Shown piece by piece: positions 34,693 through 46,100 of a stretch of DNA of 64,000 bases. This DNA comes from Gordonia alkaliphila. GTDB taxonomy: Bacteria; Actinomycetota; Actinomycetes; Mycobacteriales; Mycobacteriaceae. The translations under genes and the position numbers were made by a program. The DNA lies in contig NZ_JALKBW010000001.1 of the NCBI RefSeq assembly GCF_023017165.1, forward strand, positions 2,914,001 through 2,978,000, given 5' to 3'. The notes beneath the pieces are model-generated. The model saw nothing but the letters and a program-made list of their open reading frames with translations. It had not been told where the DNA came from and did not search any database. Each line of letters begins with the position of its first letter. The first letter of the stretch is position 1.

Positions 34693-35466
34693 ATGGCTGA
34701 CGGACTCACGCACAACGGCAAGACCTACAAGCTGGTCATGTTCGACCTCGACGACACCCTCGCCCCGTCCAAGACGGCGATGGCCGACGAGATGGTCGAC
34801 CTGTTCCGCGAGATGCTCGCCGCCTCCCTCGGCTGCATCATCTCCGGCGGCCAGATGGGTCAGTTCCAGACCCAGGTGCTCGACCGGCTCGGCGCGTTCG
34901 AGCACCGCGGCAACCTGCACCTGATGCCGACCAACGGTACCCGCTACCTGCGCTGGGCGGACCCGGAGTGGGAGACCGTCTACGCCGAAGAGCTGTCCGA
35001 CGACCAGAAGGCCCGCGCACTCGCCGTGGTCGAGGAAGGCGCCAAGGAACTCGGCCTGTGGGAGAGCAAGACCTGGGGCCCGATCCTGGAGGATCGCGGC
35101 AGCCAGATCACCTTCAGCGCGCTGGGCCAGTCGGCGCCCGTCGATGCCAAGACGGCGTGGGATCCGGACGGCCGTAAGAAGGAGTCGCTGCGCGCCTACG
35201 CCGCCGAGCGTCTGCCCGACCTGGAGGTTCGCAGCGGCGGCTCCACCTCCGTCGATATCACCGCCAAGGGCATCGACAAGGCGTACGGCGCCCGCCGCCT
35301 GATGGAGATCCTCGGCCTGACCACCGACGACATCCTGTTCTTCGGCGACCGTCTCGACGAGGGCGGCAACGACCGCCCCGTGATGGATCTGGGCATCGAC
35401 TCGATCCCGGTGCACGGCTGGGAAGACACCTACGCCAAGCTCGCGCCCATCGTCCGCGGCGCCTGA
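34693..35466 (+). CDS. HAD-IIB family hydrolase (phosphomannomutase-like)
   Basis: This 257-aa HAD phosphatase has motif I FDLDDTLAPSK (near 17), motif II in GCIISGGQMGQF (near 55) and motif IV ILFFGDRLDEGGND (near 217). It has a large C2-type cap. STSVDITAKGIDKAYG (near 181) with Lys resembles the phosphomannomutase-type subgroup of HAD-IIB. The substrate is probably a sugar phosphate, but mutase and phosphatase activities cannot be separated from sequence. A leaderless promoter precedes ATG 34693. Confidence 0.85.
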   Translation: MADGLTHNGKTYKLVMFDLDDTLAPSKTAMADEMVDLFREMLAASLGCIISGGQMGQFQTQVLDRLGAFEHRGNLHLMPTNGTRYLRWADPEWETVYAEELSDDQKARALAVVEEGAKELGLWESKTWGPILEDRGSQITFSALGQSAPVDAKTAWDPDGRKKESLRAYAAERLPDLEVRSGGSTSVDITAKGIDKAYGARRLMEILGLTTDDILFFGDRLDEGGNDRPVMDLGIDSIPVHGWEDTYAKLAPIVRGA

Positions 35467-35520
35467 CACACCTCCAGCACACCGGCAGGCGACCCACAGC
35501 GACCGGACAGGAACGGCGCT

Positions 35521-35526
35521 TAGGGT
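35521..35526 (+). promoter_or_regulatory. -10 hexamer of the dioxygenase-like gene (leaderless type)
   Basis: TAGGGT ends exactly 7 nt before ATG 35534. Confidence 0.5.
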
Positions 35527-35533
35527 CACTGGC

Positions 35534-36477
35534 ATGCACCCACGATTTCGCCGCGACCGACCCGCTGCCGCTCCCTCCGATCCGCCGCTCGACGGTGCGC
35601 TGACCCGCCGGGGAGTCCTGGCCGGCACCGGCGCTCTCGGGTTGGCCGGGGTCCTCGCCGCCTGCGGCGTCGACCAGAAGTCCGCGCCGGCCGCCTCGTC
35701 GGCGACGGGAGTTTCGGGTGCGGACTCCGCCACGACGTCGGCTGCGGGCGGCAGCGGCGACCTGCTGAACGAGTTGCTGGCGCAGGCACCGCAGTGCCCC
35801 ACCACCGCGGAGGCCACGGAGGGGCCGTACTGGTTCGACGTGGACCGCATCCGCGCCGACATCCGCGAGGACCGCGAGGGCGTCCCGCTGGAACTGGCAC
35901 TGCGCGTGGTGGATCTGGAGAACTGCCGGGTCGACGGCGACCCGGCGCCGGTGCGCGATGCCGTGGTGGAGATCTGGCACTGCGATGCCGAAGGCAACTA
36001 CTCGGGTTTCGAGTCGGGAACCGCCGGCGGGCCGCCGGTGGCGGCCGCCGGGTGGCGGGGACCGGCGGGCCCGGCGGAACAGACAGGGACGGAACGGTCT
36101 CGGACGGCGCCTACAGTTCCGGAGATCGCGAGTCCACGCCGTCGGATGCCAAGACCTATCTGCGCGGCGCGCAGCCCACCGATGCAGACGGCATCGTGCG
36201 GTTCACCAGCATCTATCCGGGCTGGTACCGGGGGCGGACGGTGCACATCCACCTGCGGGTCCATCTGAACAAGACCACCGCCCGCACCAGCCAGCTGTAC
36301 TTCGACGACGGGCTCAGCGACGAGGTCTTCGCGGCGCACAGCCCGTACGACGGCCATCCGAACCGCGCCACCCGCAACGCGAACGACGGCATCTACGACG
36401 CCACCGGACTGCTCAAGGCTGGCCAGTCCGGAGGCACCGTCTATGCCGCGGTGAACCTCGGCATCACTGCAAAGTGA
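35534..36477 (+). pseudogene. Intradiol ring-cleavage dioxygenase-like lipoprotein, frameshifted
   Basis: The first frame gives a Tat-lipoprotein signal (TRRGVLAGTGALGLAG, lipobox LAAC near residue 44) and a dioxygenase start with TEGPYWFDVDRIRADI and VVEIWHCDAEGNYSGF. Near 36040-36070 the frame is lost. The rest (DAKTYLRGAQPTDADGIV, then FTSIYPGWYRGRTVHIHLRV, which carries the Tyr and two His Fe3+ ligands, and KAGQSGGTVYAAVNLGI) continues in the -1 frame to a TGA at 36477. One base missing from the G-run around 36057-36060 would explain it. Restored, it would be about 314 aa, a secreted homologue of protocatechuate 3,4-dioxygenase subunits. As written the protein lacks its metal site. Confidence 0.83.
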
Positions 36478-37308
36478 CTACTGGGGCGTGACGGCGGCTT
36501 CGCTGGTCGCGTCCGACGCGATCATCGCGGTGCGGATCGACTCGATCTCGGCGGTCGACAGCCGCAGGCCCTTGCGCAGGTAGCCGTCGAAGCCGCCGTA
36601 GATGCGGTCGACGTGTGCGAACGCGCCGCGCAGCCACGCGACGTCGGCGCCGGTGTTGTTGGCGGTGAAGTCGGCCTCGATGGTCTTCATATCGGCGCCG
36701 GCGATCTTCAGCAGCACGGCCGAGCCCCACCCGGTACGGTCGCGGCCGGCGCTGCACTGGATGAGCACCGAGTCGCCGCGCTCGACGGTCGTGGCCACCT
36801 GGAGCAGCATGGTCCGGTACGCCTCGCGGGCACCCGGATTGTCGACGAAGGTCCGGTACATGCCGGGGAAATCGGCCGAGCCGGCGAGCGGGGCCAGGGC
36901 CATGACGTCGGCCACGACCACCTTGGCGCCGGGCACCGGGCGGTTGGGCTTGAGCTGGCGCTCGAACGACGTGCGCAGATCGACGATGGTGGTCACGTCG
37001 CGACGCTGCAGCTCCGCGAGGCCCGCGTTGTTCAGGTTCTGCAGGTCGCCGCTGCGGATCACGCGGTCGGTCAGGGCCTGGCCGTCGGTGTTGGTGTAGC
37101 TGCCGAAGGTGCGGGCGTTGTACACGCCGCCCAGGTTCACCCGCTCGGGCGCGGGCACCGCCTGCTGCTTCTGCGGCTGGTTCTGCTGCTGCTCCTGCGG
37201 GACGGCGTTCGCGGGCGCGGCGTCGACCAGGAAGGGCGCCAGGCCCAGCGCTGCGGTGACGGCCAGGGTGGCGGCACGGCGGGTGGTGACCGTCGGGAGG
37301 GGCTTCAT
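36478..37308 (-). CDS. Secreted PtpB-like tyrosine/lipid phosphatase
   Basis: This 276-aa protein has a Sec signal peptide (TRRAATLAVTAALGLAPFLV, cleavage near ANA). A Gln-rich linker (EQQQNQPQKQQ) follows, then a phosphatase domain. The active-site P-loop is QCSAGRDRTGWGSAVLL (CX5R, near 180), with the Asp after Arg and the Lys/Arg position typical of the M. tuberculosis MptpB group, which dephosphorylates phosphotyrosine and phosphoinositides. IVDLRTSFERQLKPN is the family's N-terminal block. ATG 37308 was chosen because it begins the signal peptide; the longer frame upstream is non-coding in character. It is divergent from thyX. Confidence 0.87.
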   Translation of the reverse strand: MKPLPTVTTRRAATLAVTAALGLAPFLVDAAPANAVPQEQQQNQPQKQQAVPAPERVNLGGVYNARTFGSYTNTDGQALTDRVIRSGDLQNLNNAGLAELQRRDVTTIVDLRTSFERQLKPNRPVPGAKVVVADVMALAPLAGSADFPGMYRTFVDNPGAREAYRTMLLQVATTVERGDSVLIQCSAGRDRTGWGSAVLLKIAGADMKTIEADFTANNTGADVAWLRGAFAHVDRIYGGFDGYLRKGLRLSTAEIESIRTAMIASDATSEAAVTPQ

Positions 37309-37360
37309 CCAGAGTTGCTCATTTCCGTGAAAAGGTGGGTTATCGATATTGGTCGATGAG

Positions 37361-37380
37361 TATAGGCAAGCCCGGCCTTG
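37361..37380. promoter_or_regulatory. Possible DtxR/IdeR-like box between the phosphatase and thyX genes
   Basis: The segment TATAGGCAAGCCCGGCCTTG agrees with the IdeR consensus at about 13 of 19 positions, mainly in the AGGCAAGC half. The right half is poor, so this is only a candidate. Confidence 0.25.
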
Positions 37381-37417
37381 TTTCCGTCGTCGACCGTGAC
37401 TAATCCAGGAGGATCCC

Positions 37418-39110
<1,693 letters not shown>

Positions 39111-39111
<1 letters not shown>

Positions 39112-40952
39112 TGACCGGTCCGGGTCGCTCCCAGCGTCGTCGTTCGTCCCGCAAGGCCGGTCCGCCGGCCGACGCCCCCGCCAAGAAGACGAAGGGCGCG
39201 CAGCTGCACCCGGCCGCCGAGGCCGCGACCGGCTCCGGCGTCACCGCCGACCATCTCGAGCGACTGCCTTCGCCGCCGCCGCTCGCCGAGGGCGGACTGC
39301 GCATCGTCGCGCTCGGCGGCATCGGCGAGATCGGTCGCAACATGACGGTCTTCGAATACGCCGGTCGCCTCCTGGTGGTGGACTGCGGCGTGCTGTTCCC
39401 CGAGGACCAGCAGCCCGGCGTCGACCTGATCCTGCCCGACTTCCGGTACATCGAGGACCGCGTCGACGAGATCGACGCGATCGTGCTCACCCACGGTCAC
39501 GAGGACCACATCGGCGCGGTGCCGTTCCTCCTCAAGCTACGGTCGGACATCCCGGTGGTCGGCTCGCGCTTCACGCTGGCGCTGGTCGCCGCAAAGTGCC
39601 GTGAGCACCGCCTGCGGCCCACGCTGATCGAGGTGCGCGAGGGCGACCGCGCGAGCTATGGCGAGTTCGACTGCGAGTTCTTCGCCGTCAACCACTCGAT
39701 TCCCGACGCACTGGCCGTCGCGATCCGCACGCCCGCCGGCCTCGTGTTGCACACCGGTGACATCAAGCTCGACCAGTTGCCGCTGGACAACCGCCTCACC
39801 GACCTCGGCGGCTTCAGCCGTCTCGGCGACGAAGGCGTCGACCTGTTCCTGGTCGACTCCACCAACGCCGAGGTGCCCGGCTTCGTGACTCCCGAGCGGG
39901 AGATCGGCGTGGTGCTCGACGGGGTGATCGGCAAGGCCCGCCAGCGCGTGATCGTGGCGTCGTTCGCCTCGCATGTGCACCGCATCCAGCAGATCGTCGA
40001 CGTGGCACACCGCTACGGACGCCGCGTCACCTTCGTGGGCCGCTCCATGGTCCGCAACATGGCGATCGCGCAGGACCTGGGCTACCTGCACATCCCCGAG
40101 GGCGTCGAGGTGGACATCGACACCGCGGCCACGCTGCCCGACGACAAGGTGGTGCTGGTCAGCACGGGCAGCCAGGGCGAGCCGCTGTCGGCGCTGTCTC
40201 GGATGGCGCGCGGCGATCACCGGCAGATCAACATTCGGGCCGACGACCTCGTGGTGCTCGCGTCGTCGTTGATCCCCGGCAACGAGAACTCCGTCTTCGC
40301 GGTGGTCAACGGGCTCGCCAAGCGCGGCGCCACGGTGATCACCCAGGCCAGCGCCAAGGTGCACGTCTCCGGCCACGCGTCGGCGGGCGAGCTACTGTAC
40401 CTGTACAACGCGGTGCGCCCGTCCAATGCCATGCCGGTGCACGGCGAATGGCGGCACCTGCGCGCCAACGCCGCGCTCGCCGAGGCGACCGGTGTGCCCG
40501 CCGACCGGATCGTTCTCGCCGAGGACGGCGTGACCGTCGACCTCGTGGACGGCCGCGCACGGATCTCCGGCAAGGTGCCGGTGGGCTTCGTCTACGTCGA
40601 CGGCCTGTCCGTCGGTGACGTCAGCGAGTCGACGCTGTCGGACCGACTGGTGCTGGGGGAGGGCGGCTTCATCGCCATCACCGTGGCCGTCGACGACCGC
40701 ACCGGGCGCGCGGTGAGCCGCCCGCAGATCTCCGGCCGCGGTTTCTCCGACGACCCGGACGCGCTGTCGGAGGCCGCCGACCTGGTCGACAAGGCGCTGA
40801 CCGAGCTGGCCGGGGAGGGCGTCACCGACTCCCACCGCATCGCCCAGGGCATCCGCCGCGTGGTGGGCCGCTGGGTGGCGCAGAAGTACCGTCGCCGTCC
40901 GATGATCGTGCCGACGGTCATCGAGGTGCCCGCCGACGACGAGCTGGGCTGA
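39111..40952 (+). CDS. rnj: Ribonuclease J
   Basis: RNase J is a metallo-beta-lactamase/beta-CASP enzyme with 5' exo- and endonuclease activity in RNA processing and decay. The product is 613 aa. About 55 residues of a basic disordered N-terminal extension (RSQRRRSSRKAG) precede the core. Zn motifs are LTHGHEDHIGAVPFL (near 124), FAVNHSIPDALAV, LHTGDIKLD and the beta-CASP HVSGHASAGELLYLYNAV and PVHGEWRHLR. The C-terminal domain runs to about 600. The ATG overlaps the dapA stop, the same coupling as in mycobacteria. Confidence 0.96.
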
Positions 40953-40958
40953 CCCCCG

Positions 40959-41597
40959 ATGGGCGTGAACTGGGCGCAGGTGGAACGTCGGGCCATGGTC
41001 GAGGCCATGCGCCGCGAAGGGCCGGACGCACCGACGCTGTGTACCGGCTGGGCGACCCGCGATCTCGCGGTGCACCTGTTGCTGCGCGAACGCCGCCCGG
41101 ATGCCGCCGCCGGCATGTTCCTCCCGCCCCTCGGGGCGTGGACCGGCCGGGTCACGCGGAGCTATGCGGCCCGCGACTACGACGACCTGCTCGACGACGT
41201 CGAGTCCGGTCCGCCGTGGTTCTCGCTGTTCGCCCTCCCCGACAAGTACCTCAACCTCGCGGAGATGTTCGTCCACCACGAGGACGTGCTGCGCGGCGGC
41301 GCCGATCCGACCGGCCCGTGGACGCCCCGCGAGCTGGCGCCCGGCCTGAGCGCCGCGTTGGAGCGGCCGCTGAAGATGATGGGCCGCATGACGATGGGCA
41401 AATCGCCGGCCCGCGTGACACTGCGCACACCGGACGGGCGGGACCTGCTGACCGTCGGTTCCGGCGAGCCGGTCACCGTGGTCGGCACCGTCGGCGAACT
41501 GCTGCTGTTCGCGTTCGGTCGTGCGCCGGTCGACGTGGCCTTCCTCGGCGAACCGGCCGCCGTGGCGCTGCTGTCGATGGCGCGCCGCTCCCTGTGA
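40959..41597 (+). CDS. TIGR03085 family metal-binding protein (DinB/mycothiol-dependent isomerase-like)
   Basis: This 212-aa helical-bundle protein is related to the MDMPI/DinB fold used by mycothiol-dependent enzymes. A first helix (WAQVERRAMVEAMRREGPDAP) is followed by the TLCTGWATRDLAVHLLLRER block, whose His is a metal ligand, and by LNLAEMFVHHEDVLRGG with two more His. The C-terminal part is a small beta-rich domain. Mycothiol dependence is inferred; the reaction is unknown. It starts 6 nt after rnj and is probably read through from it. Confidence 0.82.
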   Translation: MGVNWAQVERRAMVEAMRREGPDAPTLCTGWATRDLAVHLLLRERRPDAAAGMFLPPLGAWTGRVTRSYAARDYDDLLDDVESGPPWFSLFALPDKYLNLAEMFVHHEDVLRGGADPTGPWTPRELAPGLSAALERPLKMMGRMTMGKSPARVTLRTPDGRDLLTVGSGEPVTVVGTVGELLLFAFGRAPVDVAFLGEPAAVALLSMARRSL

Positions 41598-41681
41598 TCG
41601 CAGCCTGCTTCGCCGCGGTCGTGTCGAAGTTGTGATCCGACGCGCGCTGTTGCGGGTGTTACTGGAGTGACGCTGAGGCAC

Positions 41682-41687
41682 TAGGCT
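41682..41687 (+). promoter_or_regulatory. -10 hexamer of ftsK (leaderless type)
   Basis: TAGGCT ends exactly 7 nt before ATG 41695. Confidence 0.55.
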
Positions 41688-41694
41688 GACAGCC

Positions 41695-44619
41695 ATGGCT
41701 TCTCAGGCAAGCGCGCGTAGTCGCACGTCCACTTCCGGTCGTGCGCCGTCGGCCAAGTCCGGTTCGGGCTCCGGCTCCCGTACCTCCGGCCGTGCCGGCA
41801 CTTCCGAGCGCGCTCGCGGCGGCGAACGTCGACCGCGTACCGCGAACGGACAGCGTGCGGCGACCGGCAACCGCTCCGCTGCGGGTAAGCGGAATGCACG
41901 TCCACCGGCGCGGACCAACAAGTCGCAGGAGATGCGGCATCGTCCGTCGGCGGCGGGCACGGTGGGTCGCGGCATCGGTCGCGGCGTGGTCAACACCTGG
42001 AACCTGGCTGCGCGCGGTCTCGGCAGTGTCGCCCGCATCGGACTGGCGCCGCAGGTCGACCCGGACGACGAGGACAACGTCGTCGGCCATCAGCGATCCG
42101 CGCGGCGCGACGGTGCCGGGCTGGCACTGACACTGCTCGCCGCACTCGTCATCGCCGGCGTGTGGTTCGGGGTTCCGGAGGCCGTCGGCGCCTTCGTCGA
42201 CGCCCTGGTCCGCTACGGCATCGGCTCGCTGGCCTACCTGCTGCCGGTGGTGCTGCTGGTCATCGCCGTCACGGTGATGCGCCACGGACCCAATCCGGCC
42301 CGACGCCTGCGCAATGTGGGCGGCGGCGTGCTGCTCGGCATGTCGGCCCTGGGCCTGACCCATCTGGTGCTGGGCGCACCGACCGAGTCACCGGCGCGCT
42401 CGGAGGCCGCGGGCTTCCTCGGTTTCGCCCTCGGGTCGCCGCTCACCCAGGCGATCACCGTCTGGCTGTCGGTCCCGATCATGGTGCTCTGCGGGTTCGC
42501 CGGACTCGTCGTGCTCAGCGGCTACTCGGTGCGCGAGCTGATCGACGGCACCTGCTCGTACCTCGGAATCGGTGCCTACCGCCACGGCGCGGCCGACGAC
42601 TACGACGACGAGTACGACTACGACGAGTACGACGACTACGACGAGGAATTCGAGGCCGCCGAGTTCGACGACGCCGACGCCGACGAGCCGAGCGTGCTCG
42701 ACGACTTCCCGGCCGATCCTCGCGACACCGATCCCTGCGACGACGATCGTGCGGGCTGGGGCGATCCGTACGAGAACTACCCGCCCGACGAGCGGCGTCG
42801 ACCGGCGTCGCGCGCCCGCCGCGAGCCCACCCGTAGTGAATCCGCACGCCGTGAACCCTCGCGTCGCGAGCCGGTGACGCGGGCCACCGCACGCACGGAC
42901 CGTCGCCCGGCTCGCCCCACCGCCGGCGCGACCCGCGACGAGCACATGACCGACCTGTACACCGAGCCGCTGCTGGACACTCCGATCGAGCAGCAGGTCA
43001 CCGAACCGATCGCGCCCCTGCCTCCGGTACCGCGGCCGCAGCCGAAGCCTGGCGCCCGCAAGCCCGCAGCGCCGCGCCCGACACCGAAGCCGGCCGCTGC
43101 ACCGCGCCCGGCGGCCTCGGACTCCGGCTACGTGCTCCCGTCCACCGATCTGCTGGTGCACGGCGACCCGCCGAAGCTCGGGAGCTCGGCCAACGACGAC
43201 ATGATCGACCGCCTCAACGGCGTGCTCGAGCAGTTCAAGGTCGACGCCGCGGTGACCGGATACACCCGCGGCCCCACCGTGACGCGCTACGAGGTGGAGC
43301 TCGGACCCGCCGTGAAGGTGGAGAAGATCACCCAGCTGCAGCGCAACATCGCGTACGCGGTGGCCACCGACAACGTGCGACTGCTGGCGCCCATTCCCGG
43401 CAAGTCGGCGGTGGGCATCGAGGTGCCCAACGCCGACCGCGAGATGGTGCGCCTGGCCGACGTGCTCACCGACGCGGAGGTCGAAGCCGACACCCATCCG
43501 ATGGTGATCGGACTCGGCAAGGACATCGAGGGCGACTTCGTCAGCGCCAACCTGGCGAAGATGCCGCACCTGCTGGTGGCCGGTTCCACCGGTTCGGGCA
43601 AGTCGAGCTTCGTGAACTCGATGCTGGTGTCGCTGCTGACGCGCGCCACCCCCGAACAGGTCCGATTGATCCTGATCGACCCGAAGATGGTGGAGCTCAC
43701 CCCGTACGAGGGGGTGCCGCACCTGATCACGCCGATCATCACCGAGCCGAAGAAGGCCGCGTCCGCACTGGCCTGGCTGGTGGAGGAGATGGAGCAGCGC
43801 TACCAGGACATGAAGGCCTCGCGCGTGCGGCACATCAACGACTTCAACGAGAAGGTGCGCACCGGCGAGATCACCACGCCGCTGGGCTCCGAGCGCGAAT
43901 ACAAGCCGTATCCGTACATCCTGGCCGTGGTCGACGAGCTCGCCGACCTGATGATGACCGCACCGCGCGACGTGGAGGACGCGATCGTGCGGATCACCCA
44001 GAAGGCGCGTGCGGCCGGCATCCACCTGGTGCTGGCCACGCAGCGGCCCTCGGTGGACGTAGTGACCGGTCTGATCAAGACCAACGTGCCGTCCCGCCTC
44101 GCCTTCGCCACCAGTTCGCTCACCGACTCGCGCGTCATCCTGGACCAGCCGGGCGCGGAGAAGCTGATCGGCATGGGCGACGGTCTGTTCCTGCCGATGG
44201 GCGCGAACAAGCCGATCCGCATGCAGGGCGCGTTCATCACCGACGAGGAGATCAACGACGTCGTCGAGGCCGCCAAGGAGCAGTCCGAGCCCGAGTTCGT
44301 CGAGGGTGTGACCGCGGCCAAGGCCGGGGACAAGAAGGACATCGACGCCGACATCGGCAACGACCTCGACGACCTGCTGCAGGCGATCGAGCTGGTGGTG
44401 TCCAGCCAGTTCGGCTCGACGTCCATGCTGCAGCGCAAGTTGCGGGTCGGCTTCGCCAAGGCGGGCCGGCTGATGGACCTGATGGAGACGCGCGGCGTGG
44501 TGGGACCCAGCGAAGGCTCCAAGGCCCGCGAGGTCCTGGTCAAGCCCGAGGACCTGGCCGGCGTGATCGCGTCGATCACCGGCGGCGGCAGTGGCGACGA
44601 CGAGGAACCGCCCTTCTGA
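41695..44619 (+). CDS. ftsK: DNA translocase FtsK
   Basis: FtsK pumps chromosomal DNA through the septum and supports dimer resolution. The product is 974 aa. A basic N-terminal tail (about 1-100) precedes four hydrophobic segments (about 140-285: [64 protein letters not shown]). An Asp/Tyr-rich stretch near 300-325 and a Pro/Arg linker follow. The motor has Walker [14 protein letters not shown] (near 629) and Walker [14 protein letters not shown] (near 741). A C-terminal gamma winged helix, which reads KOPS-type sites, contains [19 protein letters not shown] (near 903). Confidence 0.96.
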   Translation: MASQASARSRTSTSGRAPSAKSGSGSGSRTSGRAGTSERARGGERRPRTANGQRAATGNRSAAGKRNARPPARTNKSQEMRHRPSAAGTVGRGIGRGVVNTWNLAARGLGSVARIGLAPQVDPDDEDNVVGHQRSARRDGAGLALTLLAALVIAGVWFGVPEAVGAFVDALVRYGIGSLAYLLPVVLLVIAVTVMRHGPNPARRLRNVGGGVLLGMSALGLTHLVLGAPTESPARSEAAGFLGFALGSPLTQAITVWLSVPIMVLCGFAGLVVLSGYSVRELIDGTCSYLGIGAYRHGAADDYDDEYDYDEYDDYDEEFEAAEFDDADADEPSVLDDFPADPRDTDPCDDDRAGWGDPYENYPPDERRRPASRARREPTRSESARREPSRREPVTRATARTDRRPARPTAGATRDEHMTDLYTEPLLDTPIEQQVTEPIAPLPPVPRPQPKPGARKPAAPRPTPKPAAAPRPAASDSGYVLPSTDLLVHGDPPKLGSSANDDMIDRLNGVLEQFKVDAAVTGYTRGPTVTRYEVELGPAVKVEKITQLQRNIAYAVATDNVRLLAPIPGKSAVGIEVPNADREMVRLADVLTDAEVEADTHPMVIGLGKDIEGDFVSANLAKMPHLLVAGSTGSGKSSFVNSMLVSLLTRATPEQVRLILIDPKMVELTPYEGVPHLITPIITEPKKAASALAWLVEEMEQRYQDMKASRVRHINDFNEKVRTGEITTPLGSEREYKPYPYILAVVDELADLMMTAPRDVEDAIVRITQKARAAGIHLVLATQRPSVDVVTGLIKTNVPSRLAFATSSLTDSRVILDQPGAEKLIGMGDGLFLPMGANKPIRMQGAFITDEEINDVVEAAKEQSEPEFVEGVTAAKAGDKKDIDADIGNDLDDLLQAIELVVSSQFGSTSMLQRKLRVGFAKAGRLMDLMETRGVVGPSEGSKAREVLVKPEDLAGVIASITGGGSGDDEEPPF

Positions 44620-44643
44620 TTCGGTCGAGACCGGCGGAAAGAG

Positions 44644-44649
44644 TACGAT
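44644..44649 (+). promoter_or_regulatory. Probable -10 hexamer of the terC promoter
   Basis: TACGAT with TTCGGT (44620-44625) 18 bp upstream would start transcription near 44656, just ahead of the riboswitch. Confidence 0.45.
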
Positions 44650-44661
44650 CGGACTAACGAT

Positions 44662-44817
44662 CAGGAGGGGAGTATCCCCCCGACGGCGATCTCGTCAATA
44701 CGACGGCGCCGCGCCGGTGTGCCGATCACACCGGGGCAGCGCAGTCCGGGACGTCGGTCCGCTCCGCGGATGGGAGAGACCTCCAGCATCGCTTCCTTTG
44801 TGACGCGCGCTGGAGGT
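44662..44817 (+). ncRNA. yybP-ykoY-type manganese riboswitch with expression platform
   Basis: The conserved features of the yybP-ykoY class are all present in order: AGGAGGGGAGTA (44663-44674), CGTCAATACGACG (44692-44704), a GGTGTG/CACACC hairpin followed by GGGG (44716-44735), and GGGAGAGACCTCC near the 3' end (44772-44784). P1 forms between GGAGG and CCTCC. The 3' strand of P1, ACCTCCAGC (44779-44787), is also perfectly complementary to GCTGGAGGT (44809-44817), which contains the terC Shine-Dalgarno sequence. Mn2+ binding should stabilise P1 and free the ribosome-binding site. Confidence 0.82.
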
Positions 44818-44826
44818 TCAACGACC

Positions 44827-45822
44827 GTGGATGTTTCCTTACTCACCTGGGTGATCACCTGTGTGGTGATCCTCGGGCTCTTCGTCTTCGACTTCTTCTC
44901 GCACGTGCGGGTGCCGCATGAGCCCACGCTGCGCGAGTCGGGTTTCTGGTCGACGGTCTACGTCGGCATCGCTCTGGCCTTCGGCGGCTTCGTCTGGTGG
45001 AAGTGGGGCGGCACGTTCGGCGGCGAGTACTACGCCGGTTACGTGACCGAGAAGGCGTTGTCGGTGGACAACCTCTTCGTCTTCGTGGTGATCATGACCA
45101 AGTTCATGGTGCCGCGGATCTACCAGCAGAAGGTCCTGCTGCTGGGCATCGTGATGGCGCTGGTGATGCGCGCCGGCTTCATCGCGGTCGGTGCGGCCGC
45201 GATCTCCGCGTACAGCTGGGTCTTCTACATCTTCGGTCTGTTCCTGCTGTTGACCGCCGTGAAGCTGGTCTCCGAGAGCGGCGAGCCGGTGGAGCACGAG
45301 CGGGAACGCGAGGGCCGCATCGAGCGCTTCGCCAAGCGCTTCCTGCGGACCACCGACACCTACGACGGCGACAAGCTGTTCACCAAGATCGACGGCAAGT
45401 CCATGGCCACGCCGCTGCTGATCGTGCTGATCGTCATCGGCTTCACCGACGTGCTCTTCGCCCTGGACTCGATCCCGGCGATCTACGGCCTCACCCAGGA
45501 GCCGTACCTGGTGTTCACCGCCAACGCCTTCGCGCTGATGGGTCTGCGTCAGCTGTACTTCCTGCTCGGCGGCCTGCTCGACAAGCTGATCTACCTGTCC
45601 TACGGACTGTCGCTGATCCTCGCGTTCATCGGTGTGAAGCTGGTGCTGCACGCGCTGCACGAGAACACGCTGAGCTTCATCAACGGCGGCCAGCCGGTGT
45701 CGGTCCCGGAGATCAGCACCGCGATGAGCCTCGGGTTCATCGGTGTGACGCTGGTGGTGACCACCGTCGCCAGCCTCGTGGTCAGCCGCCGAAGGGCCCG
45801 AAAACTTCCATCCACTCGGTGA
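44827..45822 (+). CDS. TerC family integral membrane protein, probable Mn2+ exporter
   Basis: This 331-aa membrane protein has about eight hydrophobic helices. TerC family motifs include AGYVTEKALSVDNLFVFVVI (residues 74-93), with the conserved Glu and Asp-Asn, and GFTDVLFALDSIPAI (near 214). Several TerC proteins (Alx, MeeF/MeeY) export Mn2+, partly during metalation of exported proteins. The manganese riboswitch in the leader supports that role here. GTG 44827 lies 10 nt after GGAGG. The 3' end overlaps the convergent yciI gene by 41 bp. Confidence 0.88.
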   Translation: MDVSLLTWVITCVVILGLFVFDFFSHVRVPHEPTLRESGFWSTVYVGIALAFGGFVWWKWGGTFGGEYYAGYVTEKALSVDNLFVFVVIMTKFMVPRIYQQKVLLLGIVMALVMRAGFIAVGAAAISAYSWVFYIFGLFLLLTAVKLVSESGEPVEHEREREGRIERFAKRFLRTTDTYDGDKLFTKIDGKSMATPLLIVLIVIGFTDVLFALDSIPAIYGLTQEPYLVFTANAFALMGLRQLYFLLGGLLDKLIYLSYGLSLILAFIGVKLVLHALHENTLSFINGGQPVSVPEISTAMSLGFIGVTLVVTTVASLVVSRRRARKLPSTR

Positions 45823-46066
45823 TCCGCACGGCGTCGATGGCGCCGGCTTCGGCGAACGGGTCCTGCGCCACGAGCTGCGCAGCGGCCCGTTCGTCGTCAG
45901 CGGCGACGATCAGGACCGCGCCGCTCCCGTCGGTGTAGGGACCGACCAGCAGGATGTCGCCGGCCTCGTAGCGGTCCTGCAGCCACTGCCGGTGGCGGGG
46001 ACGGTGTTCGTCGCGCACAGCCAGCCGGTCGGCGCCATAGGTGTATTCGATTGCGAACTTAGCCAT
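45782..46066 (-). CDS. YciI-like protein
   Basis: This 94-aa protein has the ferredoxin-like YciI fold. IEYTYGADRLAVRDEHRPRH (about 5-24) contains the conserved Asp-Glu-His stretch, and GDILLVGPYTDGSGAVLIVA and the C-terminal TEWMEVFGPFGG complete the family pattern. YciI proteins are small dimeric proteins, some with dehalogenase-like or hydrolase-like sites, with no assigned role. The last 41 bp overlap the 3' end of terC on the opposite strand, so the C-terminal coding sequences constrain one another. Confidence 0.85.
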   Translation of the reverse strand: MAKFAIEYTYGADRLAVRDEHRPRHRQWLQDRYEAGDILLVGPYTDGSGAVLIVAADDERAAAQLVAQDPFAEAGAIDAVRITEWMEVFGPFGG

Positions 46067-46100
46067 GCGCCGACGATAGCCGGGCGCGGATCGGGCCCGC

